This document shows, piece after piece, positions 31,960 through 41,239 of a stretch of DNA of 64,000 nucleotides. Both the position numbers and the translations under genes were made by a program. Source of the DNA: Clostridia bacterium. GTDB taxonomy: Bacteria > Bacillota > Clostridia > Lutisporales > Lutisporaceae. Positions within the stretch are counted from its first letter, which is position 1. The number at the start of each line of letters is the position of its first letter. Location of the stretch: positions 124,001-188,000 of the forward strand of contig DASPIR010000034.1 of NCBI GenBank assembly GCA_035628995.1. The letters are read 5' to 3'. The notes beneath the pieces were generated by a model. It was not told the origin of the DNA. It saw nothing but the letters and a program-made list of their open reading frames with translations, and ran no database searches.

Positions 31960-33000
31960 TTATGTAAATTTATAGCTATACAACTCTCTAAGCTCGCCCT
32001 TCAGCAGGTATTGCACATTTTTCAGCTCTGTTACATCCTTTGCGCCCAAGAGCAGCATCATTACCTTAATTCCGTTTATAAGCTCCTCCATATACTTCTC
32101 TGCGGCTTCATAGCCCTTTTCAATCAGTATTCGCAGTACTGCTCCTCCTAAAGCCACCATGTCTGCATCCATGCAAAGAGCTTTAATTATCTCCTCAGAC
32201 TTTGAGATACCTCCAGAGCAAATCACAAACAAATCACTATTGGCTTTTCTGCACTCCAGAAGACTAAGTGCTGTAGGTATTCCCCAGTTCTCCATCAAAG
32301 AGCAGTCTCTCTCTATATTACGCGAGCTCTCGATGTTCACAAAATTAGTCCCTCCCCTGCCGCTTATGTCTATATACTTTACCCCTGCAGCATAAAGCTT
32401 CCCGGCAGTTTCAAAGGACATTCCGAAGCCAGTTTCTTTAACTATAACTGGAACCTCGGACAGCGCCGCTATTTGCTTTATATTATCCAATGCACCTCTG
32501 AAGCTGCGATCACCTTCAGTCATGCACATCTCCTGCACAACATTCAAGTGAAGCTGTACAGCATCGGCCTCAATCATGTCTATTGCTTTATAGGTATCCT
32601 CAATACTTAGATTTGCACTTAGGTTTGCAATTACAATTCCATCCCTGTTTATCTCTCTAACCTTCTTAAAGGTATCAGCCGCTTCGGAATTGTCAAAAGC
32701 TATAGTCTGGGAACCCACTGCAATCGGGATGTTAAATTTCACTGCAAGGCGTGCCAGCTTCCTGTTAATCTCACCGGAGTACTCCGTTCCCCCGGTCATT
32801 GCATTTATCATCAGTGGACTATCGATGTATTTGTTCAGGAATACATATTCTGTGCTAATTTCCTCGAAATCAACATTGGGAAGCGAGTTATTCTGCAGTA
32901 CTACATCTTCAAAACCATTGTTTCCGGTCGGGTTATTTGAAAGGAAATACTTCAGGTGTTCATTCTTACGCTTCTCACGGATCTTTTCCATGTTGTCCAT
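31960..33000 (-). CDS. fni: Type 2 isopentenyl-diphosphate delta-isomerase
   Basis: FMN-dependent enzyme interconverting IPP and DMAPP for isoprenoids. 346 residues, normal. Family marks: RKNEHLKYF near the N-terminus, INAMTGG, the VGSQ motif, QLHLNVVQE, VKETGFG, DISGRGGTNFVNIE and the late ALGGAVLR phosphate site. ATG 33000 is preceded by GGGGGTGGTGCAGA. It stands between alaX and the mcp terminator, apparently as its own unit. Confidence 0.95.
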   Translation of the reverse strand: MDNMEKIREKRKNEHLKYFLSNNPTGNNGFEDVVLQNNSLPNVDFEEISTEYVFLNKYIDSPLMINAMTGGTEYSGEINRKLARLAVKFNIPIAVGSQTIAFDNSEAADTFKKVREINRDGIVIANLSANLSIEDTYKAIDMIEADAVQLHLNVVQEMCMTEGDRSFRGALDNIKQIAALSEVPVIVKETGFGMSFETAGKLYAAGVKYIDISGRGGTNFVNIESSRNIERDCSLMENWGIPTALSLLECRKANSDLFVICSGGISKSEEIIKALCMDADMVALGGAVLRILIEKGYEAAEKYMEELINGIKVMMLLLGAKDVTELKNVQYLLKGELRELYSYKFT

Positions 33001-33108
33001 TCTGCACCACCCCCTATAAATGCTAATATTTACCTTTACTACTTTAGTTATACATATTTTATTATAGGTTTATGCATATGGCAAGAATTATTAGAGGTAG
33101 TGGAGTTT

Positions 33109-33141
33109 AAAAGAGCAAGTGGTTTCACCACTTGCTCTTTT
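33109..33141 (-). terminator. Intrinsic terminator of the chemotaxis receptor gene
   Basis: Perfect 15-bp arms AAAAGAGCAAGTGGT / ACCACTTGCTCTTTT on a 3-base loop, 44 bases past the stop, ending in TTTT on the minus strand. Confidence 0.85.
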
Positions 33142-33184
33142 ACTTCTTATCTTATATTTTTCATATCTCGATCTACCAATAGTG

Positions 33185-35362
33185 CTACAGCTTGAATTTG
33201 CTGATTATTCCTTCCAAGCTGACTACTATGGAGCTTAATTCATCTGAGGTACCAGATATGTCCTCCATTGCTGTCGTCTGATTCTCCAAGGAAGCGGAAA
33301 CCTCCTCTGAAGCTGCTGCAGTAGTCTGGCAAATGGATGATATCTCCTCTATCAAGCTGACCACAGAATTCTTATTTTGATCGATTTTATCTATGCTGTC
33401 AGCCAGACTGCTTATCTGCTCAACAGTATTCTTAATTGCCTGTCCTATGATGCCAAAGGAAGTGCTCACATGCTCCAAGGCCTTGTTCGACTCATTGATG
33501 GTTGCTGTAGTATTGTCAGTTCCTTCCTTAGCAATGTCTATGTCCGCTTGTAGTGTATTGATTATCTCTTCTATCTCCTTGGCTGATTTCGAGGTTTGCT
33601 CTGCAAGCTTTCGCACCTCATCAGCAACTACGGCAAAGCCTCTGCCTTGCTCTCCGGCTCTCGCAGCTTCTATCGCTGCATTGAGCGCAAGCATGTTCGT
33701 TTGCTCTGCAATTCCCTTGATCACATTGATAATTCGGCTTATGCTTTCTGACTTCTCAGATAACTGATTTACACTTACCGCAATTGTAGCTGCGGCTTTA
33801 TTATTCTCCTCAAAGCTCTGTTCCAATATCTGTATCGAGCCTTCTGCATTTTCCCGTGCTGTATCTGTTTTGTAAATATTCTCTTTCACTGAACTGGTAC
33901 TTGCAACGGAGCTCTCAATTTCAGCGGCCAGCGACCCAAGCTCCAGGGAACCTGTCTGCGATACTTGTGCCTGAGTGGAAGCCCCTTGTGCCATATCTTC
34001 AGCTGCTTTCGCCACCTCATTTATGGACTCTGAAGCCAAACCTGAAGAAGAGACAATTGTCTTCGTAAACTCCGAGGTCTTAGCTGCATTGCTTTTTATA
34101 TCCTCTATCATTTCTCTCAGACTCTTTCTCATGTCTATAACAGCCCTTGCCATTGCACCTGTCTCATCTTTATTCTTAAGCAGCTTGTCATAATTTCCTT
34201 CACTGGTCAAATCAAAGTCGGCTGTCTTGTTTATCAATTTAGTAATCTGCGAAATAGGCTTTGAAATCATGCTTCCTACAAATAACGCAATTATAATGGC
34301 CGCTATTACACCAATACCTATCAACTCAACAGTAATGACAGTCAGCTTATTTATATCTCTTAGCACCTGGTCTTTGGGTACATCGATTGTCATTATGTAT
34401 CCATTGGATAAGTGAGTATAACCAAATATTTTCTTTATCCCTTGGTATGTGTATTCAGTCATACCAAGCTTATCCTTGGCTATCTCATCAGTCAAGAACT
34501 TTAAAGCTCCATTTTCCTCTGTTGCCAGGTTGCTGGTCTCCTGCCCGCTAGCCTGCTCACTGGCCTGCGTTACTGCATCAGCGCTCTGCCGTCCGGCAGC
34601 TGCACCAGCATCCTCCCCCTGTTTGAAGGAAGGACGTATCAGAAAGTTATATTCTTTATCCAGCAATGCAAGCTGTCCTGTATCGTATACCGTAGTTTTG
34701 TTTATAATGCTAGAGATTTTATTAAAATTGATATCCATTCCCGCAACCCCGATAAGAGTCTTATCTGAGTATATTGGTACCACATAGGAAATCATCATAA
34801 TCTTCAATTCAGGGTCTTCATAGGGCTTAATCCACACAGGCCTGCCTGCTTTTATAGGCTCATAGTACCAACCAAAGTCTGCATTGTCTGGAGTAAATTC
34901 ACTGACAGTTCCTAATTCTTGTTTTTCAAATACGCCGCTGCTCTTAACATCAGCAAACCAGGCGCCATACAAGTTATCTGTCAACTCAGGATTAATGTAT
35001 ACATATGATCCCATGCCTCCATTAGCTGATTCCCCAAAGTTTCTAGTAATTTCCTCAAGTTCTGTCTGATGCTCTTTCATATAGTTAGGGTTGGTCTTCA
35101 GGCTTTCCAGGTCAAGCATTGCTTTTGCAGCGGTAGCCAATCCACTAACGGAGGATTCCAACTCCCCATAAATCACATTTAGCTCATTCGCCTTACTTTC
35201 AGCCATCAGCAGAAGCTTATCCTTAGCTTCAGCTTCTATGAATCCGCTGCTGCTTGAGATGCATATGCCGCCTACCAGCGCTGAGATTGCAATACAGCAA
35301 ACAACAATTGCAGAAACAATTTTACGTCCAATCCTATTGCCGCTCATTCCCTTGTTTTTCAC
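33185..35362 (-). CDS. Methyl-accepting chemotaxis protein with Cache sensor
   Basis: A 725-residue transmembrane chemoreceptor. Helix 1 spans about residues 14-36. The extracytoplasmic double-Cache region runs to about residue 335 and includes [19 protein letters not shown]; it carries an Ala/Gln/Ser-rich insert around residue 260. Helix 2 ([21 protein letters not shown]) leads into a HAMP domain (about 365-420). The signalling hairpin tip reads [21 protein letters not shown], the CheA/CheW contact. The ligand is unknown. A long leader with a terminator-like stem precedes the gene. Confidence 0.95.
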   Translation of the reverse strand: MKNKGMSGNRIGRKIVSAIVVCCIAISALVGGICISSSSGFIEAEAKDKLLLMAESKANELNVIYGELESSVSGLATAAKAMLDLESLKTNPNYMKEHQTELEEITRNFGESANGGMGSYVYINPELTDNLYGAWFADVKSSGVFEKQELGTVSEFTPDNADFGWYYEPIKAGRPVWIKPYEDPELKIMMISYVVPIYSDKTLIGVAGMDINFNKISSIINKTTVYDTGQLALLDKEYNFLIRPSFKQGEDAGAAAGRQSADAVTQASEQASGQETSNLATEENGALKFLTDEIAKDKLGMTEYTYQGIKKIFGYTHLSNGYIMTIDVPKDQVLRDINKLTVITVELIGIGVIAAIIIALFVGSMISKPISQITKLINKTADFDLTSEGNYDKLLKNKDETGAMARAVIDMRKSLREMIEDIKSNAAKTSEFTKTIVSSSGLASESINEVAKAAEDMAQGASTQAQVSQTGSLELGSLAAEIESSVASTSSVKENIYKTDTARENAEGSIQILEQSFEENNKAAATIAVSVNQLSEKSESISRIINVIKGIAEQTNMLALNAAIEAARAGEQGRGFAVVADEVRKLAEQTSKSAKEIEEIINTLQADIDIAKEGTDNTTATINESNKALEHVSTSFGIIGQAIKNTVEQISSLADSIDKIDQNKNSVVSLIEEISSICQTTAAASEEVSASLENQTTAMEDISGTSDELSSIVVSLEGIISKFKL

Positions 35363-35425
35363 TTGTCATCCCCCCCTAATAATAAAAATTTATATGAGCC
35401 CGTATTCATTATTACATAAAAAAAA

Positions 35426-35477
35426 CACTTAAAAATTTCAAGCCCTCGGGTAAAAAGTCCGACGAATTAATTAAGTG
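35426..35477 (-). promoter_or_regulatory. Terminator-like structure in the mcp leader
   Basis: CACTTAA pairs with TTAAGTG across 38 bases that hold a smaller TCGG / CCGA hairpin. A run of eight T follows on the minus strand. It lies between the promoter and the gene, so it looks like an attenuator. No known riboswitch class is recognised. Confidence 0.5.
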
Positions 35478-35485
35478 ATTCCAAT

Positions 35486-35514
35486 AGTATAATGTGTGCA
35501 AAGTTTTTTGTTAA
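35486..35514 (-). promoter_or_regulatory. Predicted sigma-A promoter of the mcp gene
   Basis: On the minus strand TTAACA, 17 bases, then TATACT, placing transcription start just before the attenuator-like leader. Confidence 0.6.
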
Positions 35515-35612
35515 ATAGATAACTATATTCAATACTATTTTAACTGTAATATCCAATAATATCAATAATTATTTCACAAATTCCTGCATTATATTACATT
35601 ATTTGCATAAAA

Positions 35613-35654
35613 ATAACAGCAACTGGAATACTGTTGTATTACAGTTGCTGTTAT
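35613..35654 (-). terminator. Terminator after the displaced guaA tail
   Basis: 13-bp arms ATAACAGCAACTG / CAGTTGCTGTTAT followed by TTTTTAT on the minus strand. It sits nine bases after the stop of the guaA fragment, as expected if this was the original guaA terminator. Confidence 0.8.
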
Positions 35655-35663
35655 ACTAAGAAT

Positions 35664-35905
35664 TTACTCCCACTCTATCGTTGCAGGAGGTTTTGAGGTT
35701 ATATCATACACTATCCTGTTGACATGCTCCACTTCATTTACTATCCTGTTTGAAATCTTCTCAAGCACATCGTAGGGTATCCTCGCCCAATCTGCTGTCA
35801 TTGCATCAGAGCTTGTGACAGCACGGACTGCCACTGTATGGGAATATGTGCGTTCATCTCCCATTACGCCAACAGTTGTGATGTTGGGGAGGCGGTGAAA
35901 TAGTG
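35664..35905 (-). pseudogene. guaA: Displaced 3' fragment of guaA
   Basis: The last 66 codons (35664-35864) encode the same C-terminus as intact GuaA at 41720, with one Val/Ile difference, ending ...[11 protein letters not shown] identity is lower because of synonymous changes, except for a 44-base identical block (about 35716-35759). Homology continues upstream to about 35905 with a one-base deletion, then stops. There is no N-terminal or synthetase part, so it is not functional. It marks one edge of the island and is probably the former end of guaA, or an older copy carried by the element. Confidence 0.9.
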
Positions 35906-35907
35906 TA

Positions 35908-35922
35908 GGTTTTGATTTTTAA
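35908..35922 (+). repeat. Left terminal inverted repeat of the island
   Basis: GGTTTTGATTTTTAA, starting where guaA homology ends. The reverse complement of the right-end copy differs by one extra T. The core GGTTTTGAT recurs directly at 35932-35940. Confidence 0.55.
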
Positions 35923-36341
35923 GTAAGTGACGGTTTTGATGTGTCAACTTGTTAAGTCTCATTATATCTATTTTGTAGACTGAAGACAATCTAACCTCTG
36001 TAAAAATGTTCTTTATTAGCAGTTACAAGTGTTTAGCCATCAGCTTTTATGTTTTGTGTTTTCTACGCCCATTGCAAATAGCCACTTCCCAAGCCTATAT
36101 TCACAGATAAAATCATTCTTTTATTAAATCAGATTACCTCTAGCAGGCAATTCAAAACTTTTTTACTAGATTATTTTCTATAGAATACGTAATTCAGAAA
36201 CTTGCATGTCAGATACATTATTTTAAGTTTCTTTCGAGAAACTTACCCCTTTCAGTTTCTCTATACTCCTATTAACGAATACCATAATTCATGCTTTCCC
36301 ACTTTAAGTTCAAACCAGAATACACGATTAGAATAAGTATT
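35923..36341. other. Island spacer without recognisable gene
   Basis: About 420 AT-rich bases. All six frames are broken and no ribosome site is found. A small hairpin GAGAAACT / AGTTTCTC lies at 36236-36261 without a T-run. It may hold decayed element sequence. Confidence 0.5.
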
Positions 36342-36590
36342 CTATCTATGCTTTTTCAAATTACATAACCAAACAAATAACCAATATGTTTCATCTGGCT
36401 GCTTAGTAATCTTGATAGAAAATTCACCATGCTTTTTCGTTCCATCAATATAATAAGTGCCACTTTCATCTTCTCTCAATGTTACTGGTAAACTTGAGCT
36501 ATTGACCATTCCTAAATCATAAAAACTTGCTATTTCGTGTTCTATTGTTGAATAACTTAGGTTGTCTATTTTTTTGCTAAGATTCTCCAT
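36342..36590 (-). CDS. Small hypothetical protein of the island
   Basis: An 82-residue soluble protein with no cysteine pair or membrane segment; the C-terminal half looks beta-rich (TYYIDGTKKHGEFSIKI). ATG 36590 has GGGGGT six bases upstream. It is the last of the island's minus-strand genes. The family is not recognised. Confidence 0.6.
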   Translation of the reverse strand: MENLSKKIDNLSYSTIEHEIASFYDLGMVNSSSLPVTLREDESGTYYIDGTKKHGEFSIKITKQPDETYWLFVWLCNLKKHR

Positions 36591-36623
36591 ACAGATACCC
36601 CCTGATACAAAGAAAATATAATA

Positions 36624-36995
36624 TTATTTACTACTATTCTTTAATTGTTCTAGTTCACTATAGATATTTTCAGACATCGTTTTAGTATCGTACATATAGT
36701 CATTAACTTCAGTTGTTATTTCCTCTACATTTGGCACAATATCTCGCCAATTAGTTTCAGCATCACTAAATTCTTCTACAAAACTATATAAATCTTCTAC
36801 ACGACTACTAAAATCAGCCATTCTAATATCTAGGTCAAAGGATTCATCATAAATTTGTTTTATACTAGATTCATAATTACTAATTGTTAAGTTTTGTTCG
36901 TTAATTTGCGTTTTTAAGTTACTATTCTCCATAAAGAGATAGCCTGCTACTATTGCTAATACGATTGTGATTATATAAATGCCCTTATTTTTCAT
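36624..36995 (-). CDS. Membrane-anchored coiled-coil protein
   Basis: A 123-residue protein from ATG 36995, chosen for GAGGTG six bases upstream (an in-frame GTG at 37004 overlaps that site). One N-terminal hydrophobic helix (about residues 5-22) is followed by heptad-like sequence rich in Asn, Gln, Ser, Asp and Glu, so a signal anchor with an extracytoplasmic coiled coil is likely. It lies between two other small island genes. No family recognised. Confidence 0.65.
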   Translation of the reverse strand: MKNKGIYIITIVLAIVAGYLFMENSNLKTQINEQNLTISNYESSIKQIYDESFDLDIRMADFSSRVEDLYSFVEEFSDAETNWRDIVPNVEEITTEVNDYMYDTKTMSENIYSELEQLKNSSK

Positions 36996-37049
36996 ACTGA
37001 TCACCTCAAAATGTGAAATACATGGTTGTATACCTATAAGGCGGTTTAT

Positions 37050-37592
37050 TTATTCATTTGCAATAATTTTAATTGTATTTGTTTTATAATCTGCTTTAGC
37101 TAATACTTCATTTAAGACTAAACCACCAAAAGCATTTTTACCTCTGAATTTCATATATACTGTAATTCCATCTCCATCATCTTTATACCTTGTTTCAACA
37201 TGTTCAAAACTCTTTGGGTCATTCATATTATCTTTAATTAATTTCACTAAATCTTTATGACTGCCATCCCATGCACTAAATTGTCCTTCTATCCATGCTT
37301 GATAATTTAGTTTTTCTTGTTCTTCTGGAGATAATGTTGGAGTTGGTTCAGGAGTTGGAGTTGGAGTTGGAGTTGGTGTTACTTCTACAGTCTTTTCTTC
37401 AACCTTTGTTGAATTCGTGTTTTGAGCAGTATTACCTTCATTACTGCTTGACGAACCTAAAAATCCAATTACTAAGAAGAAACATATTACTCCTGCTAAG
37501 ATACCTAATGAAGTTTTCTGAGTCTTTCTTTTCACCAAAATCCCGACCATGATATACGGTACAAGAAGCCACCCTAAAATCTTTTTTACCAC
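37050..37592 (-). CDS. Membrane protein with Thr-Pro repeat linker
   Basis: A 180-residue protein starting with GTG 37592 behind AAAGGAGAG. Two hydrophobic segments (about residues 5-20 and 29-46) precede a linker of alternating Thr-Pro pairs (about residues 72-88). The C-terminal domain of about 85 residues begins near WIEGQFSAWDG and contains DPKSFEH and GGLVLNEVLAKADY. The TP linker suggests the C-terminal domain is held outside the membrane. Domains of this type occur in other Clostridia, but no function is known to me. Confidence 0.7.
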   Translation of the reverse strand: MVKKILGWLLVPYIMVGILVKRKTQKTSLGILAGVICFFLVIGFLGSSSSNEGNTAQNTNSTKVEEKTVEVTPTPTPTPTPEPTPTLSPEEQEKLNYQAWIEGQFSAWDGSHKDLVKLIKDNMNDPKSFEHVETRYKDDGDGITVYMKFRGKNAFGGLVLNEVLAKADYKTNTIKIIANE

Positions 37593-37706
37593 TTAGCATC
37601 TCTCCTTTGATTATCTATTTAAAACTGACCTATTAAATTGCATATATCTACTCTTTATATTCGACATTTTTATATGTATACCTTCTAAAATTTTCCATTG
37701 ATTATC

Positions 37707-37751
37707 AAATAAAAAGTTCATTTCATAAGTCTTATGACCTAAAAAACGAAC
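37707..37751. repeat. Island direct repeat, copy A
   Basis: CAAATAAAAAGTTCATTTC...CCTAAAAAACGAAC, similar over about 46 bases to copy B at 38728-38774, with one or two small gaps. The copies are about 1 kb apart, and the XRE-type gene begins between them. Confidence 0.5.
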
Positions 37752-37770
37752 TATCTGTAGCGCAGATATA

Positions 37771-38589
37771 CTAATCACAATATAGTTGCTTCTCCATCTT
37801 TTTGAAACCCTCAAAAATACCTCTATCACCAATTCTTGCCATCAATAACTTATCTCCAAAATCTTTCAACCGCTCGATATATGAATCACGCATTTCATCT
37901 ATTACCCCTGATTCAAGTATTTTCTTATATTGCTCATACTTTTGTAGCTTTAATTCCAATTTGGTTTTATCATCTATTGTATATACTGATGGGTATTTAA
38001 GATAATATTCTTTATAAAATTCAACAAACTGTTTAGCTTTATCATCAGAGATTTTATCATACAAAAACATTAATTGATTCATAACATAATCATTATTCTT
38101 TCCAATGTTGCCAAACATGCGTCCTAGAATATCACACAAATAATCCGTATCTATCAAATGCAAAACTAGAAGAAACTCACTCAAGTTTGATATTGGATAG
38201 GTTGATTGAATATACTCATAAAAAAGTATATTAGAATCAAATTCTTCCTTACATTTGCAATCATAATCTACATCATTAAGGTCACCTTGTTTATAACGCT
38301 TTCTTTTTATTTCTTCAGCTTCTCTCCAGTCTTGTTCCTCTATTGACTTTTGTACTTGCCCATTTAGAACTAAAATATCAAATAAATCAACATTAAAAAA
38401 TTTAGCCATTAAAACTAAATAATCAATAGATGGTCTTGCTTTATTATTACACCAATTTTCCACAGTTCGTTTAGTTACGCACATCGCTTCTGCGAAAGTC
38501 TTATGAGAAATATGTTGTGCTAATAAAGCTCGTATATTATCTGAAGTAGCTTCCCAATTTACTGCAAAGTAGTCATGCACATTTATCAT
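37771..38589 (-). CDS. XRE-type HTH regulator
   Basis: A 272-residue protein. A helix-turn-helix of the Cro/C1 type lies at about residues 15-75 (SHKTFAEAMCVTKRTVENW, then DYLVLMAKFFNVDLFDIL). The remaining 190 residues are alpha-helical without recognisable ligand or protease motif. ATG 38589 has AAAGGAGGATG upstream, an excellent ribosome site. Transcribed with the same polarity as the KAP gene, it is the likely local regulator of the island. Unlike phage repressors it has no C-terminal peptidase domain. Confidence 0.8.
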   Translation of the reverse strand: MINVHDYFAVNWEATSDNIRALLAQHISHKTFAEAMCVTKRTVENWCNNKARPSIDYLVLMAKFFNVDLFDILVLNGQVQKSIEEQDWREAEEIKRKRYKQGDLNDVDYDCKCKEEFDSNILFYEYIQSTYPISNLSEFLLVLHLIDTDYLCDILGRMFGNIGKNNDYVMNQLMFLYDKISDDKAKQFVEFYKEYYLKYPSVYTIDDKTKLELKLQKYEQYKKILESGVIDEMRDSYIERLKDFGDKLLMARIGDRGIFEGFKKMEKQLYCD

Positions 38590-38854
38590 TTAATCATCCT
38601 CCTTTGCTTAAAAGAATACCATCAGCAATTTGTATAAGCAAGGTAATTGAATTTCCTTTGAAGTATAATAATTTTTATATGTTTATATTCATACCCATTG
38701 CCCCCCAACGCTTACGCATGTATGTACCAAAATAAAAGTCCATCTCATAAGCCTATTCGACCTAAAAAATGAACCCTGCGTGGGAATAGTTGTGCTACCC
38801 CCTTTATCAAGCTTTATAAGTGTAAAGTACCTGAGAAGTACCCCTATTATGTCT
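38590..38854. other. Spacer between KAP gene and XRE gene, with direct repeat copy B
   Basis: Holds repeat copy B (38728-38774) and otherwise no open frame I can support. It would contain the promoter of the XRE gene. Confidence 0.45.
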
Positions 38855-40213
38855 TCATATTAAGTTAAAGTTATCGAGAAAATCTAATTGTCTAAATAAT
38901 TTGCACCCCTGTTTATCCCATAGATGATTCAAATCGTAGCTTGTATCAGGATATGTATCTTCTTTTCCAATTTTAGAGTTACCCTCTCGAATCTGTATAT
39001 CACTTGCCGTATTCCTATGTAGAAACTTATTCAGTGTCTCATGAAATATAGATTTAATCCATTCACTACTATAATATCCATCATCAACGATATTCACTTT
39101 ATTAGTCCTCAACACATCTAAAATATCACTTGCCGAGTAATCTTTAGAAACAAGTTTTTGGTACAGATTCTGCTCCTTCATTTTTACTACTACCAATAAC
39201 GCATAAAGTATCCCATTAGAAAGTAGGAATGTTTCTTTATAGTTTTCTTCACTATCATATAGTGGCGTTGTAGGTAAAAGAATATTTAAGTAGTAAAATA
39301 ATTTATCTAAGTCACGTAAACTAAAGTCATAAATCCTAACATATTCATCTAAAAAGAACCAAAACCATTTAGATTTTTTATTGTTTTCTAACCCAATTCT
39401 TTGTATCAACATCTCAGCATATTTCTTCTTATCAGGTAATGGTAACATGTAATCTATGTCAATAAATCTACGCAGATAACCTAAAGAATCCATGCCATTG
39501 CCGTACATGGTAGAAATTGAGTGAGATAACTGGCTCTTATCAAGCGATAAGACAAAAATGTAATTATCAATATTAAATAGATGCTTAATCCTTTCTAATG
39601 TCTCTACTGCAAATGAAGGTCTACACCTATCTAGCTCATCAATGAAAATAACTATTTTCTTTCCTTGCTCCTTTTGAAATTCTGTAAGTGCATTGCAAAA
39701 CTCCTCTTTCGCCTTTTTTTCTTCTCTTAACTTTCTAAATTCTAGTTCACCAAAAGAACCCACAAGTTCAGTCAATTGAGACTCATTATATTCTCCAAAT
39801 TCTACATCTTTTAAGTCTAATATGCCATGAGTTAAAATTTTTAGTGCAGTAGGAATTGCTTTTTTTAATAAGGGTTTACTAAATGTCTTTATCCTCTCGA
39901 AACCGCTACTTTCCTTTTTATTAAAATATTCTTCAAAAATACCCAAAATTGCAAGCAATGGGTCATTAAAGTCATCGTTATCCCAAGCATTATAGTATAA
40001 TGATATAAAGTTATCATTACTATCCAAACTGCATTTCCACATCTTAACAAATGTAGTCTTACCTGTTCCCCATGCGGAATCGATACTTAGGACTATACTA
40101 CCACTAGCTTTCTCAATGATTTTTGTAAGGTTATCTGCTATAACTTTTCTGTCTAGAATATCATTTTTAAAAGGTTCACTCGGTTCAATTTCAATAGTAT
40201 TATTTGAAAACAT
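38855..40213 (-). CDS. KAP-family P-loop NTPase
   Basis: A 452-residue STAND-like NTPase of the KAP class. Walker A is AWGTGKTT (residues 47-54). Walker B is VIFIDELDRCRP (188-199), with the Cys-Arg-Pro that marks KAP proteins. SLDKSQLSHSI and the LRRFIDIDY segment follow. The region between the Walker motifs has only short hydrophobic stretches, so this is probably the soluble kind. ATG 40213 has GAGGAGG six bases before it. Some KAP NTPases, such as PifA, exclude phages. Here it follows a membrane/coiled-coil gene on an island, so defence is a reasonable inference but not shown. Confidence 0.9.
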   Translation of the reverse strand: MFSNNTIEIEPSEPFKNDILDRKVIADNLTKIIEKASGSIVLSIDSAWGTGKTTFVKMWKCSLDSNDNFISLYYNAWDNDDFNDPLLAILGIFEEYFNKKESSGFERIKTFSKPLLKKAIPTALKILTHGILDLKDVEFGEYNESQLTELVGSFGELEFRKLREEKKAKEEFCNALTEFQKEQGKKIVIFIDELDRCRPSFAVETLERIKHLFNIDNYIFVLSLDKSQLSHSISTMYGNGMDSLGYLRRFIDIDYMLPLPDKKKYAEMLIQRIGLENNKKSKWFWFFLDEYVRIYDFSLRDLDKLFYYLNILLPTTPLYDSEENYKETFLLSNGILYALLVVVKMKEQNLYQKLVSKDYSASDILDVLRTNKVNIVDDGYYSSEWIKSIFHETLNKFLHRNTASDIQIREGNSKIGKEDTYPDTSYDLNHLWDKQGCKLFRQLDFLDNFNLI

Positions 40214-40303
40214 ATATATCCTCCTCATTCAAGAAATATAAAAAAAGTTCCTTTAATAATAATTCTATATTACCTAAATTTATCCTTTAATTGCCAAATA
40301 AAA

Positions 40304-40326
40304 AGCAGGTCATTAAGAAACCTGCT
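40304..40326 (-). terminator. Terminator between the membrane protein gene and the KAP gene
   Basis: AGCAGGT / ACCTGCT arms with a 9-base loop, then TTTTTAT on the minus strand. It suggests the upstream gene and the KAP gene are separate or attenuated units. Confidence 0.7.
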
Positions 40327-40398
40327 CTAGTTCAATAAAAATTACCCTTTTTTCATTAATTCAGTTCTTATAAAGTTGGAAGGTAGATTACAGAAACA

Positions 40399-40995
40399 CT
40401 AGATAACCCCAAGTATGCTTCTAAACTCTACCTCAAGTTTCTTTTTTAGTTGTGGAAGATTATAATTTAACATAAATTCAATTTGCTTAATTGATTCCTC
40501 ATCAAATGGCGGTAATCCGGCATTTGTTCTATGTGAATAATCAGGAATACCTGTTAATAAATAAACTGTTTCAATATCATCAATTATCTTACATATATCT
40601 TCATTAAAAACAATTTTATTTTCTTCTGCATATTGTAGCAAATCAACTTGAATACGTACTGCATCTTTTATCATATCAATAGCTTTCGGTGACAATTTTT
40701 TTAATTCATTAATAAAAGTTCTACACATACCCTCAGTTTTAACTATTTTTTTATAAAGTTCTTTAATAATAAATGCCCTATCTTCGTGCAATCTTGAAAA
40801 CTTTATTTCATTTTGCTTAGTTTGTATTAAGAGCTCAGCTTTATATTTCTCAACTTCTTTTTCCATACTTATTTTAAAACTCTCAATATTCCTGTCTAAA
40901 ACCTGAATAATTATTTTGTTTGCTAAGTAACCTATAAGAAATGCAACTGAGACTCCTGCAAAAGAATACTTTAATATTTCTTGAAGATATTCCAA
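40399..40995 (-). CDS. Membrane-anchored coiled-coil protein next to KAP NTPase
   Basis: About 198 residues. I choose TTG 40995 because AAGGAAGTGA, one mismatch from the ideal ribosome site, lies six bases before it; a GTG at 41004 overlaps that site. One hydrophobic helix (about residues 8-28) is followed by a Lys/Glu-rich coiled coil (about 30-75) and a helical C-terminal domain. The topology suggests the long part faces the cytoplasm. No family recognised. As the immediate upstream neighbour of the KAP NTPase it is a candidate partner. Confidence 0.7.
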   Translation of the reverse strand: MEYLQEILKYSFAGVSVAFLIGYLANKIIIQVLDRNIESFKISMEKEVEKYKAELLIQTKQNEIKFSRLHEDRAFIIKELYKKIVKTEGMCRTFINELKKLSPKAIDMIKDAVRIQVDLLQYAEENKIVFNEDICKIIDDIETVYLLTGIPDYSHRTNAGLPPFDEESIKQIEFMLNYNLPQLKKKLEVEFRSILGVI

Positions 40996-41004
40996 TAATA
41001 TCAC

Positions 41005-41215
41005 TTCCTTCTATTTCCATGTTAGCAAACATAAAAACGAAAAGCAATATCGTTAGCGATATTAGCAAAGCTGGCGACCGTTGCGCCAGTGTCATTCTAT
41101 TTTTTATCGGTTATTCATAATTTTCCCAGTGTGTAGGGACGGAAGTGCTATGTCCTATATATCTAAACCCAAATGCACAAAAACTGGTAAGTACCGCCCC
41201 CATCCATATTAAAAA
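41005..41215. other. Island spacer with small palindromes
   Basis: No gene. It holds the palindrome AATATCG-TTAG-CGATATT (about 41067-41084) and CTGGCG / CGCCAG. A GTAGGGAC...GTCC segment near 41134 resembles a REP element on the plus strand, but its arms pair poorly. Confidence 0.5.
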
Positions 41216-41239
41216 GAGAAGGGATTAAATACCCTTCTC
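41216..41239 (-). terminator. Terminator of the recombinase remnant
   Basis: GAGAAGGG / CCCTTCTC arms with an 8-base loop, then TTTTTAAT on the minus strand; it overlaps the end of the gene. Confidence 0.75.

Noticed and set aside
37611-37832. 73-codon minus-strand frame between island genes
   Set aside because: It overlaps the end of the XRE gene, has no good ribosome site, and its sequence includes the island direct repeat.
41134-41160. GTAGGGAC...GTCC segment as a sixth REP-like copy
   Set aside because: GTAG is present, but the arms pair for only about four bases, so it is not counted with the family.
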